The notes under the pieces: generated by a model
Databases searched by the model: none
Told to the model about the DNA's origin: nothing
What the model saw: only the letters and a program-made list of their open reading frames with translations
Made by a program: the position numbers and the translations under genes
DNA from: Metaphire vulgaris
Taxonomy: Eukaryota > Annelida > Clitellata > Crassiclitellata > Megascolecidae
Assembly: GCA_018105865.1 (NCBI GenBank)
Contig: CM030845.1
Coordinates: 7,025,890-7,089,889, forward strand
Direction of reading: 5' to 3'
Length of the DNA stretch: 64,000 nt
Shown: in pieces, positions 1-38,222 of the stretch
Layout: every line of letters begins with the position of its first letter
Position numbering within the stretch: the stretch's first letter is position 1

Positions 1-156
1 CAACTGCCACCAGGTAGTCCATTACTGCTGTTTCTTGAATGCAATGATTGCCACTGTTGCTGAAAACAATGCAGAAAAGGGAAAAACATGCGGCCCTCCG
101 CATGATGATCAAAGTGTAAGGTGGCCCTCTGGGTAACAAAAGGCTGGCCATCCCTG
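1..156. mobile_element. hAT-like element, right end (left end outside window)
   Basis: The stretch carries GGCCCTC-type blocks and ends in GGCTGGCCATCCCTG, a layout typical of hAT element termini. The left terminus is outside the window, so the 8-bp target duplication cannot be tested. No coding capacity is visible. Confidence 0.5.
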
Positions 157-1276
157 TTTAATAGAAAGAATCCACTGCGTAGATACGATAAAATTCACTG
201 TCGTGCAAAGTGCAAATTCACTATCGTGCAAAGCGCTGCATTAGGCTAACAGAGAGAACGCTACCGGGTATATATTCGATTCACTTCCTTCTCTTGAGTA
301 GAGTGAGTAGGTAGGCCTACGCCTAGGTCAGCAATCCCAGTCAAACACCGTAAAAACCTGCTCGTTGCACCACTCGAAGTGACCGTATGTGCACAGATAT
401 GGATAGGTCGATGAAAAGAGTATTGTAATTTGTAACCAGATGATGGTGCGCCTGTTCCGTTAAGTAAAAGTATGCTTCTCTATTCTTCAGAACTGGACTA
501 TTTTAGAATTCGAACAGATTTGTGAAAGGAGTGTCAGAGCCCATAGTCAAATGTTTAAACAATTTTTAACTTAGTCAAATGTAACCTCGATGAATCAAAA
601 GCAATTAGTAATGTTGAACCAGGGCGGGATTTTATATAGGTGAGCTCATATATATAATATATGACTGGTACCTCTCTGTCTCCCTTCTCTTGCTCTTTCT
701 GCCTGTATCTCTGTATCTCTCTCTTTGTCTCTGTCTCAGAGATGTCCATGAGTTCATTTCTTGGAACCTAATCCAACCCAACCCATCAAGTCTCCAACCC
801 AACCCAACTCAGTCCATGCCGGTAATAGGGTTATTTGACCAAATCAAACCAACCCTAATGCATTACAATTGATTAAACCATGACTTATATTCTGACCCAA
901 CCCATCTCAACCCACCATTAATATGGAAAAGTCTGACCCAACCCAACCCATAGACATCTCTGCTCTGTCTGTCTCTGTCTCTGTCTCTTTCTCTGTCTGT
1001 CTGTCTGTCTGACTGTCTCTCGCGCGCTCTCTTCTAAATCACTTTAGGAGGCTATTTTTGATGTCTTTTAGAAAATTGCGATCGGCGTAAAATGAAAGCA
1101 GAGAATCGAACAAATGAATGACAGGCATGGCTGTCGGTTGGGAGAACGCCCTTAAAATCTCTATTCAATTCTAGTCCAACTACGGGCTATAGCCTAACTC
1201 TCATCATGCACTCCTCGACTGTAAAGCCAATTAATTTTTTAGATAAGGCGCACTGCTGTTTCTTGACTTGTAACGC
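157..1276. other. Unassigned intergenic DNA with low-complexity tracts
   Basis: No gene is supported. The stretch holds a degenerate ACCCA-rich run (about 770-960) and CT-rich tracts (about 675-735 and 960-1030). Short ORFs here are low-complexity. Confidence 0.5.
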
Positions 1277-1452
1277 CAGTGTTTAATCTAGACTCCTGGA
1301 CTCCGGAGGGGGAACTGGCAAAGCCGGGGGAAACTGACAAAGCCGGGGGGCTGCTGTTAGTCCATGCAGTATGCCAACATTTTCGGGGGAATTTGAAATT
1401 TCCGGGGGGGAAAGAGCAATTCCCCTCCGGAAACGGCCTAGATTAAACACTG
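1277..1452. mobile_element. MITE, family A (GTTTAATCTAGAC ends)
   Basis: Starts CAGTGTTTAATCTAGAC and ends in the inverted form CTAGATTAAACACTG. It is flanked by TGTAACGC and TGTAACAC (7 of 8 bases), an hAT-type 8-bp target duplication. Clear relatives lie at 20760, 27401 and 33278. Non-coding. Confidence 0.85.
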
Positions 1453-1853
1453 TGTAACACATATATTGAATTGAACTGCAGATCCAGAACGACAGTTTAT
1501 TATATTCACTCTTATCATTTCTAAAATAGAAATGTCCGTCTATACGACTTTACCACTAAGATGTTGTTGTAAAGCTTCATGTTTTGCATGAACGTTCGAC
1601 CGTGATCTCATTTATCTCCATTTGCTTGAAACGCGTATTCCACAGGGCTGAAATGAGAGATTGCGTGCCTCAAGGTCGTACAACCACGAATCGAATTTAG
1701 ATTCTCTTAAACCCATCCACCTTTCCAAAAAGTTCGTCCATTTATTATTGTCTAAGACTGCGCAATCAATGGTCGTTTTGTTGTTAATTTTTAAAGCCAA
1801 TGGGGTTTCATGATAGTCAAAGTTTACGAGGGTTGTCGGTACAGAACAGAATG

Positions 1854-1942
<89 letters not shown>

Positions 1943-2934
1943 TAATAATAATAATAATGTGATTTTAAGTGGTTTAGGACTTAGGAGGCTAAGTAAGCCT
2001 GTGTTGCAACAGTCAAGTCAGTGGCTGAACAGCCAGAAATTTTTCAGGGCCTCGGACCAAAATGTTTCGCACTAAATTTGGTCACGACCCTTATGCGTGG
2101 CTCAAAGTTCTTCTTGTTCTTATTGTTCTTGTTCTTGTTCTTACTCTTCTTCACGGAAGTTCTCAATTTTGCCTCAAATTTGGTGACTTTTTATGGGCTA
2201 CCTGGCCGGATTCACGTGTAAAGGTGGGCCAGGAATGTTTAATTTGAATATCGAATTTTGATCGATTATGAAGTGATTGATTAAGGTATATATATAAAAA
2301 TTACTTCCAAACAGATATGGCAATAGGTCATAGATCTAGATGAGTCATCAATACTCGATGAGTCGCATAGGTCATAGATCGAGACCCATTGACCACAACG
2401 ACCCATGAAAATGCGTGAAATTTTTAAAGTTAACATTCATTGACAAATAGAACATTTGCAATATCTTATAACTCCTACATAGTAATTACGTTGCACTTGA
2501 TTGATTACTTGTCGCATTAATAGGCCTAAAGTTTTTGATTGGTTTGTTGCGTGGCATTTTATTGTAGGGTTATTAGATATTGTAGATATTCGATTGCCAT
2601 TGATTGATGGGTCGTGGGTCACATTAGTCATGGGTCAAGGGTCCAATGAGTCACATGGATCGTTGGTCATTTTAGTGACTCATGGACACCTCTGTTTCTA
2701 AAAAAATGTCACACGCTCTTTTAGTCAGTTGAATATTAGATATCTAAAAGAAATTTGAACCCAGTTAAAAATCTTTTTCTTATAATAACAGATAATGACT
2801 AAAGGCATGGTATTATTTTATAACCAAAGCGTTATGTGTCTCGCCATTGGCAAAAGAAAGGAAAACTGACTACAGATTAGATGTAACGGACACTTGACCA
2901 AATTGGAGCAGCACTGTACTGTTATTGTGCCATG
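1453..2934. other. Intergenic DNA with a SINE tail and (TAA)n array
   Basis: A near-pure TAA array fills about 1857-1957. It abuts the minus-strand SINE 3' tail at 1958-2015 (read on minus: CTTAGCCTCC then CCACTTAAAATCAC, then TTA repeats). The rest to 2934 holds degenerate GGGTCA-type repeats around 2330-2700 and no supported gene. Confidence 0.6.
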
Positions 2935-3797
2935 CAGTGTTAGGAAAGATCACTTGTAAAATGATCTTGATCAAAGATCAAGATCACTAGAGAGAAATTG
3001 ATCTAAGATCAAGATCAAAGATCACTAGAGTATAAATGATCTAAGATCAAGATCACTTTATAAGTGATCTAAGATCAAAGATCATAGATAAACGATACAA
3101 ATGTACGATGCATGTAAACTTTTGTAATACTAAGGAAAGTTCACGACAATTTTAGTAACTAACTGTCAGTTCACAGTCAGTGTTGAACACGGCAGTTCAT
3201 TTTCAGCATGAGCAGACGCTCAAACGTTGCGTCAGACAACCTGTTTCTTCGCGGTGTAGCTATCAAACCTCCAATACTAAAAAGTCTTTCGAAGGCGCAG
3301 AAGATGGCAGGGTTGTGTTATATTTCACAAATGCTGCCTTGACATGTGGGTATGCTAACAAGATAGAAAGTTCCTTATTTGGGTTATTCAGGTTGACCTC
3401 TATCTTGACTGCATTTTCACGACCAGTTGCAACTGAGCAAGCCTCCCTCTGAGTCCCAGTGGCAGTGCCAGCACTAATGTCAGGGTCATACCCATAATCT
3501 TCATCATCTGCACCGGCTGCACTAACATGATCATTGAGGTCCGAATGCTTGATTTGTCCGCCATTTTACTCAATACACATAGAAGTTCATTGATTGATTG
3601 ACTTAGTTGGGAGAATATGTATAATTTGATCTTTGATCTTCTGTTGATAATAAAGATCAAAATCACCGAAAAAGTGATTTAAAGTCAGAGTCAAAGATCA
3701 CTAGTAAAAAGTGATCTAGATCAAAGATCAAAGATCATGAATTGTGATCTTAGATCGTGATCTTTGATCTTTTGATCTAAGATCACTCCTAACACTG
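2935..3797. mobile_element. hAT element with a transposase remnant
   Basis: Inverted ends CAGTGTTAGGA and TCCTAACACTG are flanked by a perfect 8-bp duplication GTGCCATG (2927-2934 and 3798-3805). Both subterminal regions are crowded with AAGATC/GATCTT repeats, typical of hAT transposase-binding arrays. The centre encodes the end of an hAT transposase on the minus strand. At 863 bp it is internally deleted and not autonomous. Confidence 0.9.
3195..3340 (-). pseudogene. hAT transposase C-terminal dimerisation fragment
   Basis: Minus-strand translation gives AAFVKYNTTLPSSAP and then, after a frame change, ERLFSIGGLIATPRRNRLS and ERLLMLKMN. This is the hallmark end of hAT transposases (SSAPVERLFS, RNRLS). 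The frameshift and the absence of the remaining domains make it a relic. Confidence 0.85.
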
Positions 3798-4250
3798 GTG
3801 CCATGCCTACTGTACGTCTTTATTCTTTAAGCCTATTTGATTTATTATTTGATATAGGTGTCTTACTCTTCTCGCCTGCTTGCTTGCTTGCTGATTAAAA
3901 GACAAGTTTGTTCGTAATATGTGTATATAATATGCAACGAACTTGGAAGTTTTAAACCTTGGTGGACCAATTCATACCTGTACAATGTACATGCAGTGAT
4001 GTCGCTAGAGGGCACGGACCACACCGGGTGGCATCAATTACAAAATCACAAAGAGCTGACACCAGAACGTTTGGTGTTTGAAAATTAAAAAGACTAAGCA
4101 ATTCTATTTGCAGCTATGAGCTGGTACAGGAGTAGGCAAGGAGGTCCACGGTGTAGTTTTTTTGGTGATGGTGGTGACACCATGTGATTTACCGTATACC
4201 GGGTGAGGCCGACTCTTGTGACGCTTACACGCGACGCAAGCGTTTGGCTA

Positions 4251-4289
<39 letters not shown>

Positions 4290-4343
4290 CTTAAGTCTTT
4301 CTTTCTTTATTCAGTTTCAGATAACTTTCTTCTGCCATTTCAG
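3798..4343. other. 5' flank of kinase 1
   Basis: No promoter could be fixed. An (AT)n array occupies about 4253-4286, only 75 bp before the first coding ATG. The pyrimidine tract and CAG ending at 4343 are a good splice acceptor, so transcription probably starts at an unseen non-coding exon further upstream. Confidence 0.5.
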
Positions 4344-4360
4344 TTCCGAAAGATCTCGCA

Positions 4361-18213
<13,853 letters not shown>

Positions 18214-18740
18214 GAAGGCGTCACAAACGTTCGACCAGGGTGCGATTCGTGAACTCGAAGTAATAATTCTTTACTGCCCAACTACTTCCCCCGCAGAGTC
18301 TAAAGGTACAACTTTGCCCCTAGACCCCACTGGAGAAAGCCCCCCGAGCCCCGAGTCCCCGCTATAGGCTTGCCATTTTCCCTCTCCCACTGCTCCAGTT
18401 CACAAATCGCATCCCGTCGAGGACTGTTCGTTTGAACTGTAATGCACTCGTGATAATCTTTAATTCTTTCTTGTATATTTCGTCCAGACAAAGCGAAGGA
18501 ATCTCTTAGGACAAATGTTTGCATAAACCCTATACTACCGAACATAGTAGTGATTCTGGTAGTAGTACAAAAAACGGAAACGGAAACCGTTACCAATATC
18601 TACATGTACAGCATGTTTTACGCCAATATCTTTTATTAAAGGAAATATCGTTGTGTACTATAACCATTTTGTATAAATCTATCTGACAGGGGTGCGCGGT
18701 GGAGCAGTGGTTAACGCACTTGCCCCTCCTGGAAAATAAA
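18214..18740 (+). other. Likely 3' UTR of kinase 1
   Basis: Candidate poly(A) signals are ATTAAA at 18635 and AATAAA at 18735. A truncated tRNA-like SINE head (GTGGAGCAGTGGTTAACGC) lies around 18697-18725 with no B box after it. Confidence 0.5.
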
Positions 18741-19630
18741 AATGCCAATATTTCCCATATAAATTTGAAAACCTTGCTAAAATATTAACCGTGACCATTG
18801 TGTTAAGATGTGTTTTGCCCCATCTTGCAAAAGTTTATGTGGCATAGCCATGACCATTATGTTTTGCCCCCTCCTGGAAAAATCTCTGTGGGCGCCCATG
18901 TCTACTGCTGAGCAAATACTTACATCTGAAACTATTATTTTTATGTATAAGAGTTTATTCTGTCGCTAACCAACCTACTCAATTTAATTTCATATTCGAC
19001 ACCCCAAGCTACTCACTGGTTTTTGGACGAATCTCAGACTGGTCCCGATCCGAATAGGGAGGGGGCGAGCCCCCTTCCCTCGCGTCCTCCGCGTGGCTAC
19101 GCCAATTCTCTTGAGCCTAACTCGCTCACTCGATGAATAGTGCAGGAAAGCGACTGCAGCGTTTGTACAGGATTCGAAAAATATAATTAGGCTATACGAC
19201 CTTCTATGATTCTCTTGTCATCTGCAATTTCTGACGCTTGCGCTATAATAATAATAATTAAAAAATAATAACCCTACTTATTTTAAAACATTTTTATTGC
19301 TCTAAATTTTCGGAGTGGTACAGAGGATCCGTGTTTGCACCGATTATGCCCCTATTGGCAATAGTAAAATTAGAAAAGTCTTTTAACTGAAGCCACGAAG
19401 GAGACAATTGAGCTAATGATTTAATAGACAGGCCTGTAATTACGGACAAACTCACTGACCAGGATATGGAAAAGGTTGAGTTCAAACGATCTGCTTTCGC
19501 ATTCACCTAAAAAATGACCGGAGGCTAGCAAGGGCTGCGCTCTTTAGGACACGCAGTGCAAAAGCTGAACAGGCCAGGCCCATCGCGTATCGAATACATC
19601 GGGAACCGATACGTTTCCTTGTTGCCATGG
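18741..19630. other. Intergenic DNA between the kinases, first part
   Basis: No gene supported. About 18741-18900 holds CCCTCCTGGAAAAATCT and GTGGGCGCCCATG, a decayed relative of the element at 22556. Short AT-rich ORFs on the minus strand have no recognisable domain. Confidence 0.5.
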
Positions 19631-19922
19631 CAGTGGCGTAGCGTGACTTTTGGGGGCCCAGGGGCATCTTTGACATGGGGACCCCAGAGTTTCGAGCTGA
19701 CGAGCAAAAAAACGTTATCATCTCCACCTTTTTCCTTTTTTAACCCTGACGAGCAAAAAAAGGTCCTCACCACATCATTTCCATCATTTCTAGGGTTAGG
19801 GTTAAGTTTAACTTAGGGTTAACCCTAACCTAACCCTAGCTTAGACCCCTCTTCGGGGGCCCCCCGCCCGGGGCCCGGGGGGCAGTCAACAAAGTGCCCT
19901 CCCCCCCCTAGTTACGCCACTG
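19631..19922. mobile_element. MITE, family D (GTGGCGTAGC ends)
   Basis: CAGTGGCGTAGCGTGAC and GTTACGCCACTG ends with perfect 8-bp duplication TGCCATGG on both sides. Contains GACGAGCAAAAAA blocks and a CCCTAACCTAACCC run shared with the element at 59156. Confidence 0.92.
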
Positions 19923-20252
19923 TGCCATGGCCCGCCCGCAAGCTCCGTTCGACTAGACTGAAAAAGATAGCTAACTATCTCCACTATTACTAATTTACTA
20001 CAGGAACTAGAGTCCATGTATGGCTGAAGAACGATTAAGACCGTTTAGTCTAAAACTCTGGCTTGCAAAGCGAGGCTAATCGAAAGAAAATGTCAGACAT
20101 CAGGACAGCTTACACTTCGAATTTTGCGAATAGCTATCTAGCGGCGATCGCTCTAATAAAAATAGTCGACAGATAAAAAAGAAGCGTGATGACTTGTAGA
20201 ATTATTTAGTAGCGTTGGTAAAATTTGACTCAGTGTACAGTAATTGCTGAAA

Positions 20253-20289
<37 letters not shown>

Positions 20290-20759
20290 TCCGGTTGACA
20301 TCGTATAGAAGGTACTGCCAACGGTATAGACCTGTTTGCTCGTTATTAGATATGATATACTTCTGTATGTTCAGTGCGTAATCTACTGATCGTATTATGA
20401 TGTTAGGCCTATCTAGTCTGTGTCACTAAGTTAAGTCAATATTCAGAAAAAATTTCTTATGTTTATTTTAACAGTGAGTCTCGCCTGAGTCTCAGCTTTA
20501 TATATAGACAGCCGCTGGTCAGTATGTAATTCTTCCGTTTTCTAGACTGTCTAATGACTACACGGACGACATTTGGGCCCTCCATGCCTCCTAGAGGTAC
20601 GGCTCTATTGGGAGATATTTTGCGGGGATGTGTCCTCTTGCGAGTCCATTATATTGTCCCCGGACAGTAGGCGGATGGACACCCTAGGATAAAAAGCAGC
20701 CACGCCTATTGTAAAGATGGCGGACAACAGAATTGTTGCAATTGGGGAGGGGAGGGGTT
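19923..20759. other. Intergenic DNA with an (AC)n array
   Basis: (AC)n at about 20252-20285. Otherwise unassigned; no ORF with a recognisable domain. Confidence 0.5.
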
Positions 20760-20944
20760 CAGTGTTTAATCTAGACTCCTGGACTCCGGGGAAACTGAAA
20801 AAGCCGGGGGGAAACTGACAAAGCCGGGGGAATTCTGCTAGGGGCTGCTGTTAGTCCATGTAGTATTCCAAAATTTCCAGGGGGAATCTGAAATTTCCGG
20901 GGGAAGGACAATTTTCCCCCGGAAACGGCCTAGATTAAACACTG
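20760..20944. mobile_element. MITE, family A
   Basis: CAGTGTTTAATCTAGACTC and CCTAGATTAAACACTG ends, perfect 8-bp duplication GAGGGGTT (20752-20759 and 20945-20952). Confidence 0.93.
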
Positions 20945-21713
20945 GAGGGGTTGTTAATGTGCGTTTTAAAAGCCGCGTTTTCGATTAGAAATAAATGTCG
21001 CGGGCGTAGAAATTTTCGATCGCACCGTGGATTCTGTTTCGACAATTTATCATTTTGCAAACACATCTTAATGTCGCATAACCATGTTCGTGTTGACGCA
21101 AACCCTATAGAAGCTGATTGGTTGAACGGCAAAGATATCCGGCTGAATTATCCTCTTGAATGTTCAAGCTCATTCGCCCGGACATATCCTCGTGTCATTT
21201 TGTCCCAAACAAATGATTTCGGATATATTTTTACGTGGTGCAACCGTCGTTCAATGTCAGCTTATCATTCGCGCGGATATTGTCCGGGTAACTATTTAGG
21301 GGATTATATCCTCGCAACATATACCCTAATGGAGCCACAGCTTATAAGCCAACACTTGAAATCACGCTATTTATCACGCAAACTGAATAAATTTTCTTCA
21401 TTACTGTTTCCTGTTTTGATATCGTTACATTGATGACTTTATTTGTTTTATACTTGCTGTCTAGTTTTTCTAAAGTAAATCCTATAAAATTTCATTAGGT
21501 TCGATCAGTAGACTGACCGACCGACCGACCGACGGACTGGCCGACCAACCGGAATGAATGAATGAATGAATAAATGATCGATTGATTGACTTTCTTACTG
21601 ACTGATTGATCGATCGATTGATTGATTGACTGATTGATTGATCTATTGATTGATTAATTTATTTATCTATTAAACAGACCACCGTCGTTTAGTTTTCTAT
21701 TGAAACTTCTGAG
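20945..21713. other. Kinase 2 5' flank
   Basis: Unassigned up to about 21490. Then GACC, AATG and GATT tetranucleotide runs (about 21520-21660) precede the first coding exon. TATTAAACAG at 21668-21677 could be the acceptor of a 5' UTR exon; the evidence is weak. Confidence 0.4.
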
Positions 21714-35353
<13,640 letters not shown>

Positions 35354-35757
35354 CGATCGTAGGCGCAAACCTCAATGAAAAACTGGGAGCCCAAGTCCCA
35401 GTGGGTTTTATTCTGCATGGCCACCTAGACATTGGGGGAGTTTAACATTTTGGGGGAACAGACATTGGGGAGGTCATACTACTTGCCAAAATGTCAAAAT
35501 TTGGGGAGAGAAATTTTAAACAGTTTTCGCTGCAACATGGTTCCCATTTCTGAATTCTTGGGCGATCGGCCTCCTAATACTAATCTCAGTAGACACCAAT
35601 GAGTGTCGGTTTTAAATGTTCAGCCTTAACTGACTGCATAACAATAATCATAAATATTGCTTGGATGGATTACAGTAGTGGTAGACGAATGCGTTAATTT
35701 CTAATATTCGTATACGTACATAATACTGTATATAGATTATAGATACATGTATAGTTG
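35354..35757 (+). other. Likely 3' UTR of kinase 2
   Basis: No AATAAA is seen before the MITE at 35758; the first one downstream of the stop lies inside that element at 35893-35898. Confidence 0.4.
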
Positions 35758-36065
35758 CAGTGGCGGTTCTAGAAATTCTTGGCGGGGGTGAACAAAATTT
35801 TTAAGAAGTTGGTGGGGAGATGCAAAGTGAAGAAGAGGAAAAAAGAAAAGAGAGAAAAGGTCATTGTTAGTGTTTTGTGCCCACTAAATGTTAATAAACT
35901 TTGCCAAAAAAGGCCGACAAGTAAAAAAGACGGTCATCCGCAGCAGGACTATTTTTCACTAATTTTTAAAAACGCACCGGGAAACAGGTTGCCATGCAAA
36001 AAAAGGTCAATTGAACCCCGGTGGGGGATGCATCCTCAGTCATCAACATGGTGGAACCGCCATTG
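35758..36065. mobile_element. MITE, family B
   Basis: CAGTGGCGGTTCTAGAAATT and GTGGAACCGCCATTG ends, perfect 8-bp duplication TATAGTTG. Carries an AATAAA at 35893 on the plus strand. Confidence 0.93.
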
Positions 36066-36287
36066 TATAGTTGTATGCATATATGCATGCATATATAGTT
36101 ATACAGGCCTACTGTACATGCAATTACTCGGTGAATTCGTACGTATTATTTTTAATTTGTCTAGTCATTTTGAGACCAAAATTTAACAACGAAAAACAAC
36201 TGCCTTTAATTAGAGTCTACTGATGTATAACTAGACTAAATCGTCACGATCTGTTCAAACTCATATTCATAGGCCTATGATTCTATC
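36066..36287. other. Spacer between two family B MITEs
   Basis: AT-rich, with alternating GCATATATGCATGC around 36075-36095; no gene. Confidence 0.5.
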
Positions 36288-36589
36288 CAGTGGCGGTTCC
36301 AGGAATTTTTGGTGGGGGGGATGAAACGAATTTATAGAAAGTTGGTGGTGGGATGAAAATAGAAGGAAAAAATCAATAAACTTTGCCGAAAATGGTGAAA
36401 ACGGGATTTTCCCCCTAATTTGACTATAGGCCTACTTTTACCGAAAAATAGGTTGACAGGCAAAACAGGTCATTCGCAGTTTTTTTACTAAACTTGTACC
36501 CAAAAATAGGTTTCTCAAGCAAAAAAGTATGTCCGGAAGTCCGGTGGGGGGATGCAGCCCCACTCATCCCCCACGTGGAACCGCCACTG
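36288..36589. mobile_element. MITE, family B
   Basis: CAGTGGCGGTTCCAGGAATT and GTGGAACCGCCACTG ends, perfect 8-bp duplication ATTCTATC. Only 222 bp from the previous copy. Confidence 0.94.
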
Positions 36590-36941
36590 ATTCTATCGAC
36601 TGTGACGTTCGGATGAAATAGTTGTCAGCAATTCATATTAAATCATCAAAAGACACATCCACTCAGCAAGACACGCTGATTCGCCATTCAGCGTACCTAT
36701 AGAACCAATAGCGGGTTAAGAACGTGCTGTTGCTGCTGCCTGTCTAGAAATATCGTCGGCTGAGATTAGACGTTGAATCAATCGTTTGCATCGAAACAAG
36801 AAGTTTCTTTCTGGTATAAAATGAAGCTGTGAACTTTGGTCTATGCTGTGTTGTGAGTCGAAATGCTAAGTCACATCCGCTGAACACAGCCATCGTTAAC
36901 GGTTTCCAAGGAATCTGAAAGTTTTAAATTCAAAAACCCGA

Positions 36942-36978
<37 letters not shown>

Positions 36979-37108
36979 TAATTATTATTATTATTATTAT
37001 TCTTCCATTCTCCCGTGGTGAATTATAATGGTTCTTCATGGAACAAATAGGGAGAGCTTGAGACTCTGCATCCCAAACCAAAGACGTTGTGAGCCGAAAT
37101 ATTTTACA

Positions 37109-37177
<69 letters not shown>

Positions 37178-37781
37178 CATCATCATTATCATAATATTGT
37201 TCGTAACAACGAGCAAAATGCTCCCTGAGAGAGAAAAATTCAAAATTAAAAGAGTTTTAAGTCTAACGTAACAGTCTAATCGAGTGATTTGGAGACCAAT
37301 GATTTTAACTGCCGCAAACCATCGACTGTACTGTATTATAACAGCGCTACATAAGTTATTTTATATTAAATAAATTCAACTTCTATAGCGCCACTTTATT
37401 AATGTTCGGGATTCAGCCTGGGTGCACCACAATCCATATTGTTAAAAACAGTCTCAGACCAACCGACAAGGCGAAAATAATAATGTGGTGGGGAATGCTT
37501 TATTGAAAAATGTGCTTTTTAATTAAAGTTACTCGAATTCACGACGGGTATAGCAGCACAGCGAATGAAATTCGGGGGCATAGACCAGCGCTCTGTTATA
37601 GCGAAAAACGAAAGACAGCGCCAAAGCCTGTTCAGTGTTTCAAACTCGAATGACCGGGGGGCCGGAATGACCTACTAAAGTGAAACAGGCCAAACTACAT
37701 GTGAGATCGGACAACGAAGACGGTCCGGCAGAACACGTAACAGTTTTATAGAGCAGATTATAGGATTATAGGTCTTCCTAT
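36590..37781. other. Tail-to-tail spacer before the aquaporin
   Basis: Holds (AAT)n/(ATT)n at 36943-37000, a long (ATT)n at 37111-37195, and two facing GCGCTA tails around 37335-37395. No coding signal. Confidence 0.6.
37499..37504 (-). promoter_or_regulatory. Candidate poly(A) signal of the aquaporin
   Basis: TTTATT on the plus strand is AATAAA on minus, about 280 nt after the aquaporin stop codon. Confidence 0.4.
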
Positions 37782-37937
37782 TCACTCACACGAAGAACAT
37801 TTTGTCATTATCTGGTCATTCGCTTCCGACGTCTCAGTCTTCTGACTGCGATCCAGGTATCTCTTGCCCGTCACGACGAGATTGTAGAAAACGGCACCAA
37901 CCGTGGCTCCGATGAAGGGCCCTGCCCAGTAGACCTC
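37782..37937 (-). CDS. Aquaporin exon 5: helix 6 and C-terminus
   Basis: Encodes EVYWAGPFIGATVGAVFYNL, then a cytosolic tail TGKRYLDRSQKTETSE ending KCSSCE and TGA. Phase 0 in. Acceptor on minus GCGAACAG. Confidence 0.9.
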   Translation of the reverse strand, partial: EVYWAGPFIGATVGAVFYNLVVTGKRYLDRSQKTETSEANDQIMTKCSSCE

Positions 37938-38177
37938 CTGTTCGCGTCAACAGCAAGAAGAACACTGTCAACGGTTTTCTTTCGAAATCCCTAGCTACCA
38001 GCAAGAGAGACTGCTCTAAACACAACTTGCAAAATGGCAACTTTGAATCCCATTTTCGTGACTCGCTGGTGCTTGAAGTAGAGACATTACTAATTTTATA
38101 ATCTTCCAACAGCGATATAATGCTTTAGAAGCTTAGAGCGCCAAATAGTATAATGCCTATTTATTGATAGATAATGA

Positions 38178-38222
<45 letters not shown>

